Translations under genes and position numbers: made by a program | Notes under the pieces: generated by a model | What the model was told of the DNA's origin: nothing | Seen by the model: the letters and a program-made list of their open reading frames with translations, nothing else | Database searches by the model: none | Shown: positions 47,336-59,850 of the stretch, one piece after another | Position numbering within the stretch: position 1 is the stretch's first letter | Layout of the letters: the number at the start of each line of letters is the position of its first letter | Source of the DNA: Humulus lupulus | Lineage: Eukaryota > Streptophyta > Magnoliopsida > Rosales > Cannabaceae | Assembly (NCBI RefSeq): GCF_963169125.1 | Contig: NC_084794.1 | Span: 109,468,358 to 109,532,357, forward strand | Direction of reading: 5' to 3' | Length of the DNA stretch: 64,000 nt

Positions 47336-48340
47336 GATGCTCAAATTTTTAATAACACTTTCAATTTCAAACAAAAATAAGCGTCTTTTTACTAATCGAA
47401 TAAAGAGTTACGTTCCCAATGATGCATACAATTTTCACAAACAAGGCAACAAATATAATCTCAAACAAACAATTTTCTGATGTGGAAGATCAGTTAAAAT
47501 CGCAATCATAGAGCATACTTAGAATTTTTTTTAGAGATTTCACAACAATATAATTTTTATGGTTCACTTGTCCCCAGGCCTATTTTTTTCCACTTACTTG
47601 CACACTACTAACAACTCCCCGAGATTAATTAGTAGAGGCGGATTGAGAATTTTGTTCAAATTTCCTTTAGCAAAGATTGCTTTATGGTGAAAGGACAAGA
47701 TTTAGGTTTCTCTTTTTTTTTTTCCAAATATTTTTTTTTTCACAATTACACAATATTATGATAAAAGACAAAGAAAAATAAGGTAAAATTAAATAAGACT
47801 ATAAAAAGTTAGGCAAGAGTAGGGAGGCATAGCATGCCATCAACTATAACAAATTTAAGGTAAAAATTAGGAGGCACAAGTGCCATCAACTAAAACATAA
47901 AATAAAAGACTAGCAGGCAAAATTGCATCAACAAGTAACTTACAAAAAAAAAAAAAAATAACAACAAGATAAATAAAGAAAATTACAACAAAGGTTAGGA
48001 GGCACAAGTACCGTCAACTAACAAAGAAATACAAGGAATAAAACTACAACAAAACTAGGAGGCACAAGTTCCATCAACTATAAAAATTAAAAAGATAGAT
48101 TGATAGGAGACACAAGTGTCGTCAATAAAAAAAAACAATAAATATAAATATATAAGTAAGTTTTTTTATGGGTAGTAGAACCGTCCCGAATTTTCTTTTT
48201 ATCCTATTTTTAGTTTTATTTAAATATATATATTTTTTATATTTTTTTATATATAGTATTTTTTAAGTGCAAAAATTAAAATAATCAGTAGAAGAATTCT
48301 CTAACCTTGAGATAAATTTCGTTTCTTTTCTTGCAACTCC
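47336..48340 (-). other. El-8 leader between PBS and gag
   Basis: AT-rich leader of about 1 kb without a supported frame. It contains a family of short inverted repeats (47825-48126) and A/T homopolymer runs. Confidence 0.7.
47825..48126 (-). repeat. Six short inverted-repeat units in the Athila leader
   Basis: Units of about 45-80 bp share AGGAGGCACAAGTGCCATCA-like cores at 47825, 47871, 47915, 47998, 48058 and 48107. The arms change together in several copies: GGCAT/ATGCC, GGCAC/GTGCC, GCAA/TTGC, GACAC/GTGTC. Two copies (47998 and 48058) have one unpaired change. Confidence 0.7.
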
Positions 48341-48355
48341 CTGGCAACGGCGCCA
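48341..48355 (-). promoter_or_regulatory. El-8 primer-binding site
   Basis: Minus-strand TGGCGCCGTTGCCAG lies six bases from the 5' LTR edge, the usual Athila-type primer-binding sequence. The tRNA was not assigned. Confidence 0.82.
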
Positions 48356-48361
48356 AAGACT

Positions 48362-50224
48362 TGATGAACCCAAAATGGGTATGTTTTAAAAATTTATAAC
48401 TCGCAAGCGCACGAATCGTATATGAAATATAGTGTTCGTGTAAGCACGAGATCGAACCCAAAGGAGTTGTCTAAACTAAAAAAGAAAACTATTTTAAACC
48501 AAAATTAATAAAATCTAACCTAGCTTCAATGATTGATGAGATTTAATATCATGAACATAAAATAAAAGATTTAAAATAAATTTATTTAAGAGAATAAAAA
48601 TAAACCAATAATGATTTGAAAATAAGTGTTAAAAGGAAAGATTATTAAGATGCTAGAATCCACAAAATGTAAGTTTAAGAATACTTACTAGTATATTGAT
48701 TCCCAAGTTTTAGTGATAGTTAATATAAGTCAAACTATCATTTTCCAAATAGATTTATAATTTTAAGCACAAACTATTTATAAAAAGATAGGATTTTTCT
48801 TCACTTTTCAAAAAAATATAAATTCAAAGTATTTAATGTGAATCAACCTAACGAAACAACAAAAAATCAAATAACATTATTTACAAGGCAAAATATAATA
48901 TTTTTGTTCTAAGCATTCGATGTGTACAATTTAATGACACATCTTACACAAAGAATATTATATTTTGCAAAATGAAGAACAAAGTGCAATATTATCTAAC
49001 AATCCAAAATATGAGATATTAAAGATGAAAGACATATATGAAGAAGAAAAATCCATAAACTTTGTTGCATTACAAGGGAAATCAACATACAACATAAATA
49101 TTATCTAGTTACAAGTTGCTTCATCATGATCTTAATAATCTTATGAAAAAGATTAGAAGCACATAACTAGAATAGAAATTACAAAATAAATAAAATAATT
49201 ACTTGAAAATGCTCTTGGAAAACACCAAAATGGAAGAGAGAATGGTAGAGAGAAGATGGCAACCAAAAATTAAGCACCCTAAAATGGTCTTGAAATTCCA
49301 TATTTATAGCCAAAATGAGAGCATTAAAATAATCAACTTAAATTAATTAAACTGATTAAATTAATTAAACAAAGTAAATATGGCATGTAGAGATAAATTA
49401 TATGGTGTAATGATGATTTTTGTGGTGAAATATGTGGAAAAATTGGGTAAAAAGTTGGCATTTTTGGACATAGGGGACAAAAACACATTGTGGGCTCAAG
49501 AGGGTTGTTGGTGGCTAGTTGGGTGGCTGGGCTGGGTGGTTCAGGCGGCTGGGAGGCTGCTGAGGCATCTGGGCTCGATTGGGCCTGGTGGTGGCAGGCA
49601 GGAGGCGTTGGGCTGGATGACTCCAAATGGCTGGAAGCTGGCTGGCCCAAGGTGGAGCTGGGAGGACTTCAGGTTGGGCCTGAGTGCAAGGGTTTGGCCA
49701 GGCAGCCCAGGAGGCAGGCGGGCTGAGGGGCAGCTGGGAGAAGGCTTTGGGCCTTGTGGTGCGGGCTTGGGCCTGCTGGGCTGGAGGGGCTTTAGGAGGC
49801 AGCTGGAGATGTTGTGTTCAGTTTTGCCATTTTTTTCTCTTTATTTTCCTTACTTTTCAAGCACAAAAATGCAATAAATTCCCTACAAAATAAATATAAA
49901 ATAAATCATAATAAAATATTTTCAACTATAAAATAAATCAAGTTAATTTTTGGAAAATATTAATTATAACTTAATTTATATTTAACATTTAAGTTCAATA
50001 ATACAACATTTTTTACCTCAAATTAAACGACAATAATTCAAATAATTAACTACAACATTTTACAACAAAATAACTTTAAAAACACACAAAAATATATAAA
50101 ATCAAAATAAACCCAATAAATTCAAAATAACTTTAAAACTTAATAAATCAATTAAAAACTCAAGAATTAAGCAACATTTAACACATAAAAAGTGGTAAAA
50201 TAACTCTATTTTGTAGAGTTATCA
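48362..50224 (-). repeat. El-8 5' LTR
   Basis: 1,863 bp, closely matching 39538-41342. Contains the G-rich block 49490-49805 and a TATA-like element near 49300 (minus). Followed by the duplication AAATC. Confidence 0.92.
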
Positions 50225-52873
50225 AAATCGAATACGAACAATCCCATTTTTTCCAAGGTGGACCTGAAAAGTAAATTTACAAAGCTTCCGTTATCCACCA
50301 GTATTCCTCGGACCCTTCGATTGGCGAGTTGAACGATTACTACCAGCGGATCATTATGTGGGAATTGGACGTGGCTAGCATCATCTTCTGTGAAAATGAT
50401 TGGTTATTTTACCAATCACTATTGTTTCGATAACCATTGCTCCAGGATGAACTCCACCTTGTTATGAGCCTTCAACTCATTAATGTTCCTCTTTTGGGCC
50501 CCGCTGCTCGTGCGCACCAAATGAGGTCCTCCCGCAATAGTGGTTATATCTTCCCCTACTATTGGAGGAGGTTCGACCTAGTTTGCCTGAGCTTTGGATT
50601 GGCCTATCGGAGCTTCTGGGACTGATTGAGAGTTCTGCCCAACGGGCTGATTAGGAACTACCCAATTTTAGGCGTATTGGACCAACGGTCCAGCTTAGAT
50701 GAGAGTTTCAATTTCATACTTCAGCTAGCGACAATGATCAGTGTAATGATTGATGTCATTATGGGTTCGACAAAATTTTGAAGGATCTCTCTTTGCCCTC
50801 TGGTTTTTCAAAGGTTCTGCTTCTTCCATGGAAGGAGATTAAAATTAGCCAGAAAAATATGCTCTTGGGTGTCCGTTAGGTCGGTATATGTAGCATAGAT
50901 AGGTTTGAACTTCTTCAAGGACTTGTTTTTCTTTGTCTCGCTCTGGTCACCCTCACCATTACCCTCCTTTTGTTGTTCCCCCTTGGTTATTATGGGTAAC
51001 AGTTTGAGTTGTAGCTGCAACATCCGCTACCGCTCCAACGGGTTGGATAGGGGTCTGGCTGGTTCCTGCGACAGAAGCTCGCGCCTCCTCCAGGTTTATC
51101 AATTCTTGAGCTTGGGCCAAGAATTTGTCCAAACTTTCAACTCCTTTTATTTGGTGTTCTTGCCATAGGTTGCCCCCAACGAGGATTCCCGTCCTCATTG
51201 CCATGAGCTTGGAGCTGTCATCAACATCCCTAGCTCATGCAGCAACATTGGCAAATCTGCTCAGATATGCCTTCATCGTCTCGCTAGGTTGCTGCTTTAT
51301 GTTGGCCAATGAATCAGCTTCAACCCGAGCTGCCTGTGAAGCTCAGAATGGTTTTTTGAAATCGAAAGAAAATTTCTTCCACGAGCTTATGGAATGCCTA
51401 TTGTATTATTTAAACCACTGCCTGGCAGACCCAACTAGAGTTGCAGGGAACAAGATACAGCTTAGATCGGGCCCGACATTGTAGGCCACCATCATGGTGT
51501 TAAACATTCCGAGGTGATCAGATGGATCTCCATCTCCATCAAACTTTGACATGTGCGACATCCTAAAACTTACAGGATATGTTGCCACCACAATGTTTGA
51601 AGCAAAAGGTTCGAGCTCCTCGTCTGAGTCGAAATCATCCTTTTCCTTCTCGGATAAGAGTCTTTTCTTCTGCTCTTCAATTAGAGCTAGTCTCTCAAGG
51701 GTTTGGTCCCTAGTCCCTAAGTTAGTTGTGGGCTGTTCAACAGCTCCCATCCTATCATACACGTTTGACGGGCTATTGTCCCTCCAAGCTCGAGCTTGGT
51801 TATGTGGGGCATTCCCGTTGTCGTGTACTATGGACGGATCTCCCTCATGTTGAGTATAGCTAATATCCTCATCATGAGCTAGATACCTTCTCTATGAGTT
51901 CAGGTGATCCCGCAAGTCGAGCTGTGGATCATATCGAGGACTTGCGCTGAACTCAAATGATTTCTTAGGTCGCTCTTGGACTTGCCGCTATGATGGCCCT
52001 CTGTCCAGTAACTTCGTTTGCGAACCTTACAACTTACAGTTGATATCGAGGACCTGGATTCTCAACATGCGTTCGTGGGACAGAAGTATTTGTAGACGAG
52101 GGAGGATTTCTCCTAGTGTTCCCATGGGCTGGAATATCTCGTTGAGGACGAGGTGGTGTTGGATGTCTTACAAGTGATGGAGGATGCCTTATTGTCGAGG
52201 CTATCCTCGTTCCATCAGGATGGACTAAATTAGCTCGCCTTGATTTTACTCCAACGTCCCTTATTTTTTGTGCCTGGTACTCCGATCGTGGCACAGAGGG
52301 GTTTGCTAGAGCGTTGTGCCTTCATGAGCTTGTCGCAACCCCTCTTTGCGGATTAATATGGGCATTTATGGGAATCTGTGAAGAAGGAACTAAGCTTGGG
52401 GTCATAGTCCTAACTGACCGAATGACATGTTGATGACCCCTATGATGATAAGTGGGCCGATCATTCTGGTGATTTCGCTCTGAAGGCACAGAACTCAAAG
52501 TGGCAGTTCTGAAAGATCGAGTCGGTTTAGGTCGGTTATTCCAGTGGGACTTATGAGACCCACTTTTCCTCTTTCCGATATTAATTTCGGTTGCAAGAGG
52601 GGGTAACCGAGCCAAGACCTCCTCAATTTTTCTGTTTGCTCTAGCGAGATGGCTCCTCAACTGCATGTTTTCCATCTCGATAGCAGTCAGATAGCCCAGG
52701 TTAGGATTTGGCGGTGGCGACGCCGAACTCCTAGTATCGCCTTGACCTGCCGGTTGTTTGCCTGGACATTGCTGAACATCTGAGCCCCTTTCATTGGGAA
52801 CAACGGTATGATGAGCCTCCTGCCCACCAGGCTATTCTGTCTCATTATCGTGCATTGAGCGAGTGAGCACCAT
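50225..52873 (-). pseudogene. gag: El-4 gag and partial protease, decayed
   Basis: Sense is minus. The likely start is the ATG at 52873, followed by a premature TAG 13 codons later. Recognisable parts: a helical N-terminus (MENMQLRSHLARANRKIEEV), Arg/Pro-rich stretches at 52034-52675, and the gag domain near 51400-51620 (SFRMSHMSKFDGDGDPSDHL, FPATLVGSARQWFK). Further gag pieces near 51200 (VESLDKFLAQAQELINLEEA) and 50850 (TYTDLTDTQEHIFLANFNLL) match Tat gag spacing. The protease N-terminus follows at 50400-50225 (QFPHNDPLVV, ILVDNGSFVNLL, EKMGLFVFD), with Phe after D-N-G-S. The frame then meets the El-8 LTR at 50224. Several frameshifts exist. Confidence 0.75.
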
Positions 52874-52910
52874 GATGAAATTTAACTAGAACTTGTAAAG
52901 CACTAATTTA

Positions 52911-52930
52911 CTCTCAATGAAAGCACCAAA
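52911..52930 (-). promoter_or_regulatory. El-4 primer-binding site
   Basis: Minus-strand TTTGGTGCTTTCATTGAGAG begins two bases from the 5' LTR edge, a primer-binding sequence type seen in Tat elements. The tRNA was not assigned. Confidence 0.7.
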
Positions 52931-52931
52931 T

Positions 52932-53641
52932 TGTTGACGCAGTTTTTCCTTCACAGTATATTAAGAAATAAAATGGGTAGATTAGTGCTAGATAATAAAC
53001 CACAATGAAATAACAAGTACCCACTCAAAAGCATAGAACTTTTACGTGGTTCAGTGGTTAAAATCCACCTAGTCCATGAGTCAATATTATTACTGTTTCT
53101 CTCTCTATTTTGGCAGAGTTTCAGTAATACAGAAAAATTGGTCCCCTTCGTTGTCCAACATTCCTAGTATTTATAGGGGGATTCCATGGACAGGTTTGGG
53201 TAACCGTGTAAATAAACCGCGTAATTACATAGGGTATATAATTAATTCAAATTATTCTCATTTACATTGGGATATGATTTGATAATAGAATAAATATGCT
53301 CCTGCTATCTCAGGTAATAAATTATATATATATATATATATGATATAGCCTGGTCATTAATGAGCATATAAAGATTTCCCGAGTCTCTTGGGATCCTTCA
53401 GTATGCGTTATATCTAGGTCCTCGCAAGTTGAATATCTCACCTGAGCTCGTGTTTGACAGTTATCTGACTCCGAGCTCGTAGTAAATCTAGGACGCCTAA
53501 TATTGGGCCTGACCATTATGAGTCTCGAGCTGCTCACATGGTTAATAACTAGATATTCTACTTGGTTATTTTTCCACGTATTTACCTGCCAGTTGTACCC
53601 GAGCTGGGTAAGTGAATTCGTGCTAAATTTAGGGTACAACA
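52932..53641 (-). repeat. El-4 5' LTR
   Basis: 710 bp, matching 6586-7286. A TATA-like CCCCTATAAATAC (minus) is at 53168-53180. A TA microsatellite (about 53323-53342) is longer here than in the 3' LTR. Followed by the duplication GTATT. Confidence 0.9.
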
Positions 53642-53646
53642 GTATT

Positions 53647-54184
53647 CTCGCAAACGTAAAAAACATGTAAAGAAATATATGCCAAAGAAAAGGATCAAGA
53701 ACATGAACTTACACAAAGTTGTTCATGGGTATGATGAAATTGTCGACTGGAGGAGTGGTTGCAGGAAAGATCTCACAGAGTCGAAAGTATTGGAGTTACT
53801 TTGTTTCTTCGGATTAGAGAACATGCAAAGGCAAAAATAAGGCTCTGGTTCAGTTTTTCTTTTCTCTAAAAGTTATAATGAGAATGATGAAGAAGAAGGA
53901 CATATATATACATCCCAGTGGGATGTCAAAGATCGAATGGATCTGGGCCTTTGGTTTGGGTTGAGAAATGATCTGACGGATGGGGTTTAATTATAGCATT
54001 GGCAGAAAAAAGAGGATATATGAAAGGACGTGGGCAGAGATAGGGAGTACTTGAGTACTCTGGTGTGCAATCCCCAAGAGATGCGTGCCCATACTCGAGT
54101 ATGGTAGGTGGCACGTTTTTTGAAAGGATAAGTTTATAGTTTCCTTCTCATAGGATTCGAACCAACACTTTTGAGGGAGAAAAA
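53647..54184 (-). other. El-3 leader of the antisense gene
   Basis: Continues the 5' leader of the El-3 antisense gene on the minus strand. TATATATA at about 53899-53908 may be its TATA box. On the plus strand GAGGGAGAAAAA at 54173-54184 is a polypurine tract before the El-3 3' LTR. No reading frame is supported. Confidence 0.45.
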
Positions 54185-55098
54185 TGTTACACCCAACTTT
54201 CGAGAATGGAATTTATGGCCTCGAAATGCAGGCTTGTAAAGTGTAAGCTCAAAATAAGCAAGTATGCCACGTCATCAACATATACGCAGATTGAGTTTGG
54301 CAGTTTCGCTTGGCAATAAGGTGACGATGATGGAATTGGTGAGCTCGGAGCTACATGTGGTCTCAAAGATGTTTCGAGGTTACAAGTTAAGCTCGAAGCC
54401 ACAGCTGAATAATTGCAAGGGTTCAACAATTGTATAAATTCCCTGATTTGTTCTTATTGGCGATCAAGCGTCAGTTAAGAAGGTTCGAGCTTAAGCATCA
54501 AGCTCGAACTGAGGAATCTTCTCCGAAGTCTGAGTGCAATTTGAACCTTCATTGAAAGGTCGAGGAGGTTGATCTCCGATGGTTGAGCTCGGTAAAGTCA
54601 CTGGCTAAGGACGAGATTAATAGAGTGACGAGGTTGTGATGTGGGTTGACCTCGAAAGTGTGTAAATTGTATGTTCAAGGTTAGTAATCCAGTTTGAATG
54701 CGGTTGCTGTTTGAAAATCCCTTTTCCTTGGAGATTTGTTGTAATATGATAATAAATCCCGATTATAATGGGATATTATGTAATTAATGCATTAATTTGT
54801 ATTTGTTAAAATTTGAGTTGTAACTTCCCGAAATAAGAGGGAAGATATTTTGTACACCAGTCTATAAATAGACTAGAGAAATTCCTTTGTAGATGGAGAT
54901 AATTTGGTACAGGGAATACTCTGCGAAAATTTATTTCTAAAAGCTTTGAGAGAATTCCACCATACTCAATAATAGTGACTTATGGACTAGGCAGATTTTA
55001 ACTGCTAAACCACGTAAAATCTTGTGTGTTTTTATCAGTTTTCCTAATTTTGGTTTTATTGCTTGTCTAATTTAAGTTGACGAAAAACAGTATCAACA
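54185..55098 (+). repeat. El-3 3' LTR
   Basis: 914 bp from TGTTACACCC to GTATCAACA, with a TATA box (TCTATAAATAGAC) at 54861. Its 3' part is related to the El-4 LTR (shared ACGTGGTTTAGCAGTTAAAAT-like region, written there with a few changes). Polypurine tract upstream. The 5' partner LTR is not in the window. Confidence 0.72.
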
Positions 55099-58000
55099 AA
55101 AATATAGACAAAAGTTACATAAATTAAATTGCAAAAGTCTAATAGATATAATATTAAGTTTCAAGAGTAATAATATGTGCACTCAAAATATGTACTCAGA
55201 TGTTACATATGGTAACATAATAATGTGTTACTGTGTATAATGTTGTATAATGTTAAGGTTGATATTTGAGTGTACATTTCGTTTCTCTAATATCAATCTC
55301 TCAAATATTGTATGTACCATCAGCACATGAGCGTAGGCTAACAATTTTTCCCTAAAAGAACATTGGTAATAATACACCACCACATACAAACGTATAATAA
55401 AACTATATATTTGGACTCCATCAAATATTGTCAATTTGATAAGAAAAATATTCTAACTAAAAATATTAATATTTATTTATGCCTAGGAGAAGCGTAAAAT
55501 AAATACTTCATATAGGCATAGCACCAAAGATAACACCTTTAGTGAAGGAGTATTGAAAACTAAATCATCAAAGAAATATAGCGCCCAATCTATGGAGAAA
55601 ACAAATCCTCGAAAAGTGACAGATATTTCAAAAATGGACTTAAAAAGTCACATATCAAATTTAAAAAAAAAAAAGTTGACATAGATCTAAGATTATGTGA
55701 CAAAAACACTATTGATTAGAGATCTAAAAAAATACACAACAAAAGTAGCTTATTGAGTATATTAAAACACAAGATACAATTCAGATTTTTTTTTTATAAA
55801 TATGATTTTTAATTGACCCTGCTATTCAGGTTGATGTTTTCAATCGATCATATCTCCTTGATATTTTTTTCTCTCTCCCGAGCTTTTTTTTATCACTGAA
55901 TTTTGTTCTTGAGAGGTTTCAACTAGGCCAAATTTTACTAAAAAAATAAATCTTTCATATTTTTCATTGTACAACTTAATTAAGCTATAAATGATAGCTT
56001 ATTTTCTTTAAGTTACATTTATATGGGAATTATTTTAATGAGTTTGAAAAATTAAAAAAAGACCACTCAAGCATGAACAAATGAAAATCACATATTTTTT
56101 AAAGATGGAAAAAAATCATATAAGGTGTAAATTCTACTAAAATTTACCAACTGGGAAAAAATAAAATTTCACCAAAAAACGAGATAATTATATCTCTTTC
56201 GTAGGTGAGGAGAGAAAATGAAGAGGCTAGAGAAGGAGGCTATGCTTTGCTTTCTCTCTTTGGACACAACTTTTAATATTTTATCATCAAGCATATACTC
56301 TTAATAGCTTATAAACTTATTAAATCAAATAGAAGAATTATTAATTGTGATAAAATAATCCAAGAACCATTTTTTCATTCTAGATGTTGAAAGGGCAATC
56401 ATGCCATTAACTTAATAGAGTAAGATATCAATTAATATTCTTTAACAGGGTAAGAAATGGTAGAATATATATATATATATATATCTACATTAATTAGTCC
56501 AGGAAATCATTCTTTATTTCGAGCAGTTTGTGGATACTTAAAATTACATTAATAAAAATGAACTTCAAGTTGGGCAATTGGAATCGTTTAATTGATCTTT
56601 CCATCTTCAAAGGGTCAACTCCAAAAGTATATACATATTTGGAGTGATCGAAAGAAGTATTATATATTTATATATTGGTTGTGTCAGTAATATAAGAATA
56701 TCTATATACAAATATACGACACCAGTATGCAACATTTTTTAAACATATTTATATATCGTTGGAATCATCAGTCATGTATATATAAGGCATAGCACAGTAT
56801 TAAGATTGACATTTTTTTTTGCTGAAAAATTTCAATTCTCTAGTTGTGTTACTTAGTAGATACTAGATAGTTTCTAATTTATAGGGCAGTGCATGATTTT
56901 TGTTTCATATATATATATATATATGAGAATTAGTAAGGAACGAAGGCATTAATTATACATATGTTTACATGTACCAGCGTTCTCGTTTTTGTTACATCTT
57001 TATTCTTAATCAACAAATATTCAAGTTGTGTAAGTTGCTTAGATTGCCCAATCAATTGATAGCGTTTTTCTTCGCTAATTACAAATCAGATATGAACAGG
57101 ATTTCCTTACCAAATCCTCGATATTAATGTTTGACCCCTTTAGATTCACACATATTGTATATTGACTTAGGTTAGTCTAATTAAATCCCTAACCTGACCT
57201 AATCTTACATTGCTAATTTTTTAACATGCATGCATTTAATAATTAACTAGCTTATAAGTAATATTAGTATATATATATTTATATCAAGTCAGGCCACCCC
57301 GAGAAACTGCAAATTAAAATAAATAAAAAACCCAATTAGTTGACTAATTTTTCCACCTGTAAACTAGCTAGCTTATAGATATTATCTTTACAAAAATACA
57401 AACGTTCTTTTTTATTAATTATCTCTAACTTTCTTAATGTTATTGGAGTTATTTATAGTAAATTATTATTTCACTAGATTAGACCATAAATTATAAATTA
57501 TAAATCAAAATAGATAAATTATGAAAATTTTCATTTTATATTAAAAAAATTAATTAAAAGACATTAATCCCCATTGAACACATGTAAATAATAAATAAAA
57601 AATCAAAGCTAGCTAGCTTATTTACGAAGCTATGCAAAAAGTAGAAAACGGTGATAAAGAAGATGTTGCCACCTGTCGCCAATCAATTTGCTTGTGTTGG
57701 TATGAAAAGAGTGATAAAAATCGTATGTGGATCATTGCTCTGGTTTTTGGCTACAACACATTGGGAACAGGTTTAATATTGATAATTAAGTTTATTAAAA
57801 AAATGTTAATAATTATGGAGTGTAACATAACTTAGCCTCAAGAAAAGGGAACCAATATTCAAGATTGGGAAAACAGTCGGACCAGCTAGCCATTAATGGT
57901 TTTGGCCTTTGGGAGTGTAACTCAAGGAATGTTGGCGGGGACCATACCTAAATCTTGATGATTGTTTCATCGTAATTACAAACTAATTAGTACTTTATAA

Positions 58001-59850
58001 CTTTTATTATAATAGCTTTTATTTTTAATTGCTTTGCACTGGGAGCTAGCTAGCTAGGTTTATACTAGCTACTTTTCATCATACGATCCTTCATCTCAGT
58101 TTAATTTCTGCTTAATATTTTGCTTTCAAGAGTGGGTTTTCTAACCATATTAAAGCTTCATTTTCTATTAGCAACTGGACTGGTACTGCATTTATAGATC
58201 TCATTGCCTTTTTCATTTATATATATATATATATAATAATTTTAAAATTTTAAAAATACAATTTTATTTGTGGACAGTATATTATTAATAAGCAAAATTC
58301 TGTCGTACGTTTTAGGTGGAAATTAAGAAAAAGTGGTAAAAGATGTCACTGTAAGAGTGAAATCCTCATCAATTAAGTCTTCGATTGATAAATATTGAAT
58401 GTGGCTTTGACTGATATCAATTTGGCAGGATATTCATAAAGCACAGATGCTAATTTCTTCATTCTAAAACTTAAAAAAAGTTATCACAAAGAGGGGTAAG
58501 TAGTGATGGTATATATATATATATATGTTAATATCTATGGAGTATTTAGACAAAAGTTTTAGTCAAAATAACAATATATATATTTAGATGACTTTTTCTT
58601 CCACACTTGAGTATGATGATCGAGTAATAATTAATTAAGTTATTAATTGATGACTAAAACTATGGTTCTCCGTAAACCCTACTAATCCCTGAAGGTAAGA
58701 CTACTGTCATTGTTTTCTTCGACAGATATTGACGGATTTGGCATGGCCTGGGTTTCGTCATTCCAACCATTTACGCACTTAAATTTTGATTTCTACAATC
58801 AAGCATTTTGTCTTTATTCGTAATATTTATATAGTTTGAAACTTTAACCTAGCTTAGCTACCACCACACATAGCTTCCTTTTTAATTTATATACTACTGC
58901 ACTTCTTTATTCTAGGATTTTTGTCTTCTTATTTTTCTGCATTATTATTATTATTCCATCGACCCGAGTAATTTACTTTTGCAACACTGAAAACCAATAT
59001 TAACATATTAATCCAACGACCCGAGTAATTTACAAATCATGAAAATTATTATGAATTATATGTTTGCCAACGAACCCCGTTTAATAAACTCACAATCTTC
59101 ATACTATATGAAAATTTCTATTTGGCTTACTCAGTAATCAGTGTACGGATTAGAGAGGCAAGAATAGCTATAGGAAATATAGCTTATTAGCTTGTTATTA
59201 TTACTGAAAAAATAGTTATGCTTGCAATTTTTATACAAATAAAAGTTTCAAATAGTACAATTTACGTGACAAATTACACTCTAATTAATAATAGTATATG
59301 TCAATTTAAGAAACGAATACCAAATTTGATGTGGTAACTACGTACTGAGGGCGTCGAAATAACATTTGGGCTGAGGTGTACAGCTTTTTGGAATGGTTAT
59401 AATAATGTGTGTTATATTGAATTACTTATCATATTTTATTCAATAAATATATGCAAGAACATTAAGGTAGGATTTATAAAATTAAAAAGAAAAAAAATCT
59501 AAAGAGACTTATTTTCACGTTTGGCATGACATATAATTAGTCAAGGAGACCAATGAGATTTATTATGTCATGTTTGGTGAGACGTAATAAGCTTATTGTG
59601 TACTTCGCTTTTACTAGGCGAGACATAATAAACTTGTGTCATATATGAAGTCTCATAAATACTTATTTTTGCAGTATAGACGATAAGGTGAGGTCTATAG
59701 TGGTATACAGGGACATAGCCACTTTGTACCAGAATGCTTGTTTTTGTTTTTCTTTTGTTATAGTTTTCTTTTTATCTATGTGGGGAATTGATATGTGGAG
59801 ATTGATAGAATTATCTATTGTTGAAATAAAAAAAAAAATTAAAAAATTAT
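55099..59850. other. AT-rich intergenic DNA, no supported gene
   Basis: Very AT-rich with poly-A/T and TA microsatellites (for example near 56467, 56911, 58219 and 58508). No frame shows a recognisable protein, and the longest ones are short and without context. At 59520-59660 there are diverged direct repeats of a GAGACGTAATAA/GAGACATAATAA block. It may contain old, unrecognisable repeats or promoter DNA of a gene outside the window. Confidence 0.5.

Larger units (their letters stand above)
39538..50224 (-). mobile_element. El-8: Athila-lineage Ty3/gypsy element
   Basis: LTRs at 39538-41342 and 48362-50224 begin TGATG and end GTTATCA on the plus strand; AAATC flanks both sides (39533-39537 and 50225-50229). 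Sense is minus, with the primer-binding site at 48341-48355 and a polypurine tract (minus AAGTTTGGGGGTG, 41343-41355). It encodes Athila-type gag (47335-46043) and pol (46042-42083). The env-like frame often found after pol in Athila elements is not visible in 41343-42082. Both LTRs and most of pol are preserved, but pol has stops. Confidence 0.92.
6586..53641 (-). mobile_element. El-4: Tat-lineage Ty3/gypsy element, 47 kb with nests
   Basis: LTRs at 6586-7286 and 52932-53641 are flanked by the same five bases, GTATT (6581-6585 and 53642-53646), so this is one insertion. Sense is minus: the primer-binding site lies beside the right LTR and a purine tract (minus GATGGGGGGCAAA, 7287-7299) beside the left. 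In sense order come gag-protease (52873-50225), RNase H plus a second archaeal-type RNase H (23522-22612), integrase (12990-11786), then an antisense gene (8303-11046). The dual RNase H and antisense gene are hallmarks of the Tat lineage. The reverse transcriptase core is missing at the El-6 junction. El-5, El-6, El-7 and El-8 lie inside. Confidence 0.85.
3821..55098 (+). mobile_element. El-3: old Tat-lineage element, split by El-4
   Basis: Two parts of one element separated by the El-4 insertion. The left part (3821-6585) carries a minus-strand gene like the antisense genes of El-4 and El-7. The right part (53642-55098) holds the leader of that gene and a plus-strand 3' LTR preceded by a purine tract. 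The layout (antisense gene between pol and the 3' LTR) matches Grande-type Tat elements. Gag, pol and the 5' LTR are not in the window; the left side is cut at the El-2 LTR boundary. The union of both halves is inferred from the GTATT duplication around El-4. Confidence 0.65.

Noticed and set aside
53323..53343. TA microsatellite in the El-4 5' LTR
   Set aside because: A simple repeat expansion with no further structure.
54150..54170. B-box-like GGTTCGAATCC on the minus strand
   Set aside because: No matching A box, anticodon arm or acceptor stem is present around it.
57632..57835. 67-residue frame in the AT-rich intergenic region
   Set aside because: No homology, context or conserved motif is seen; a frame of this length is expected by chance.
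59520..59660. Possible MITE from repeated GAGACRTAATAA blocks
   Set aside because: No terminal inverted repeats or target duplication could be defined.
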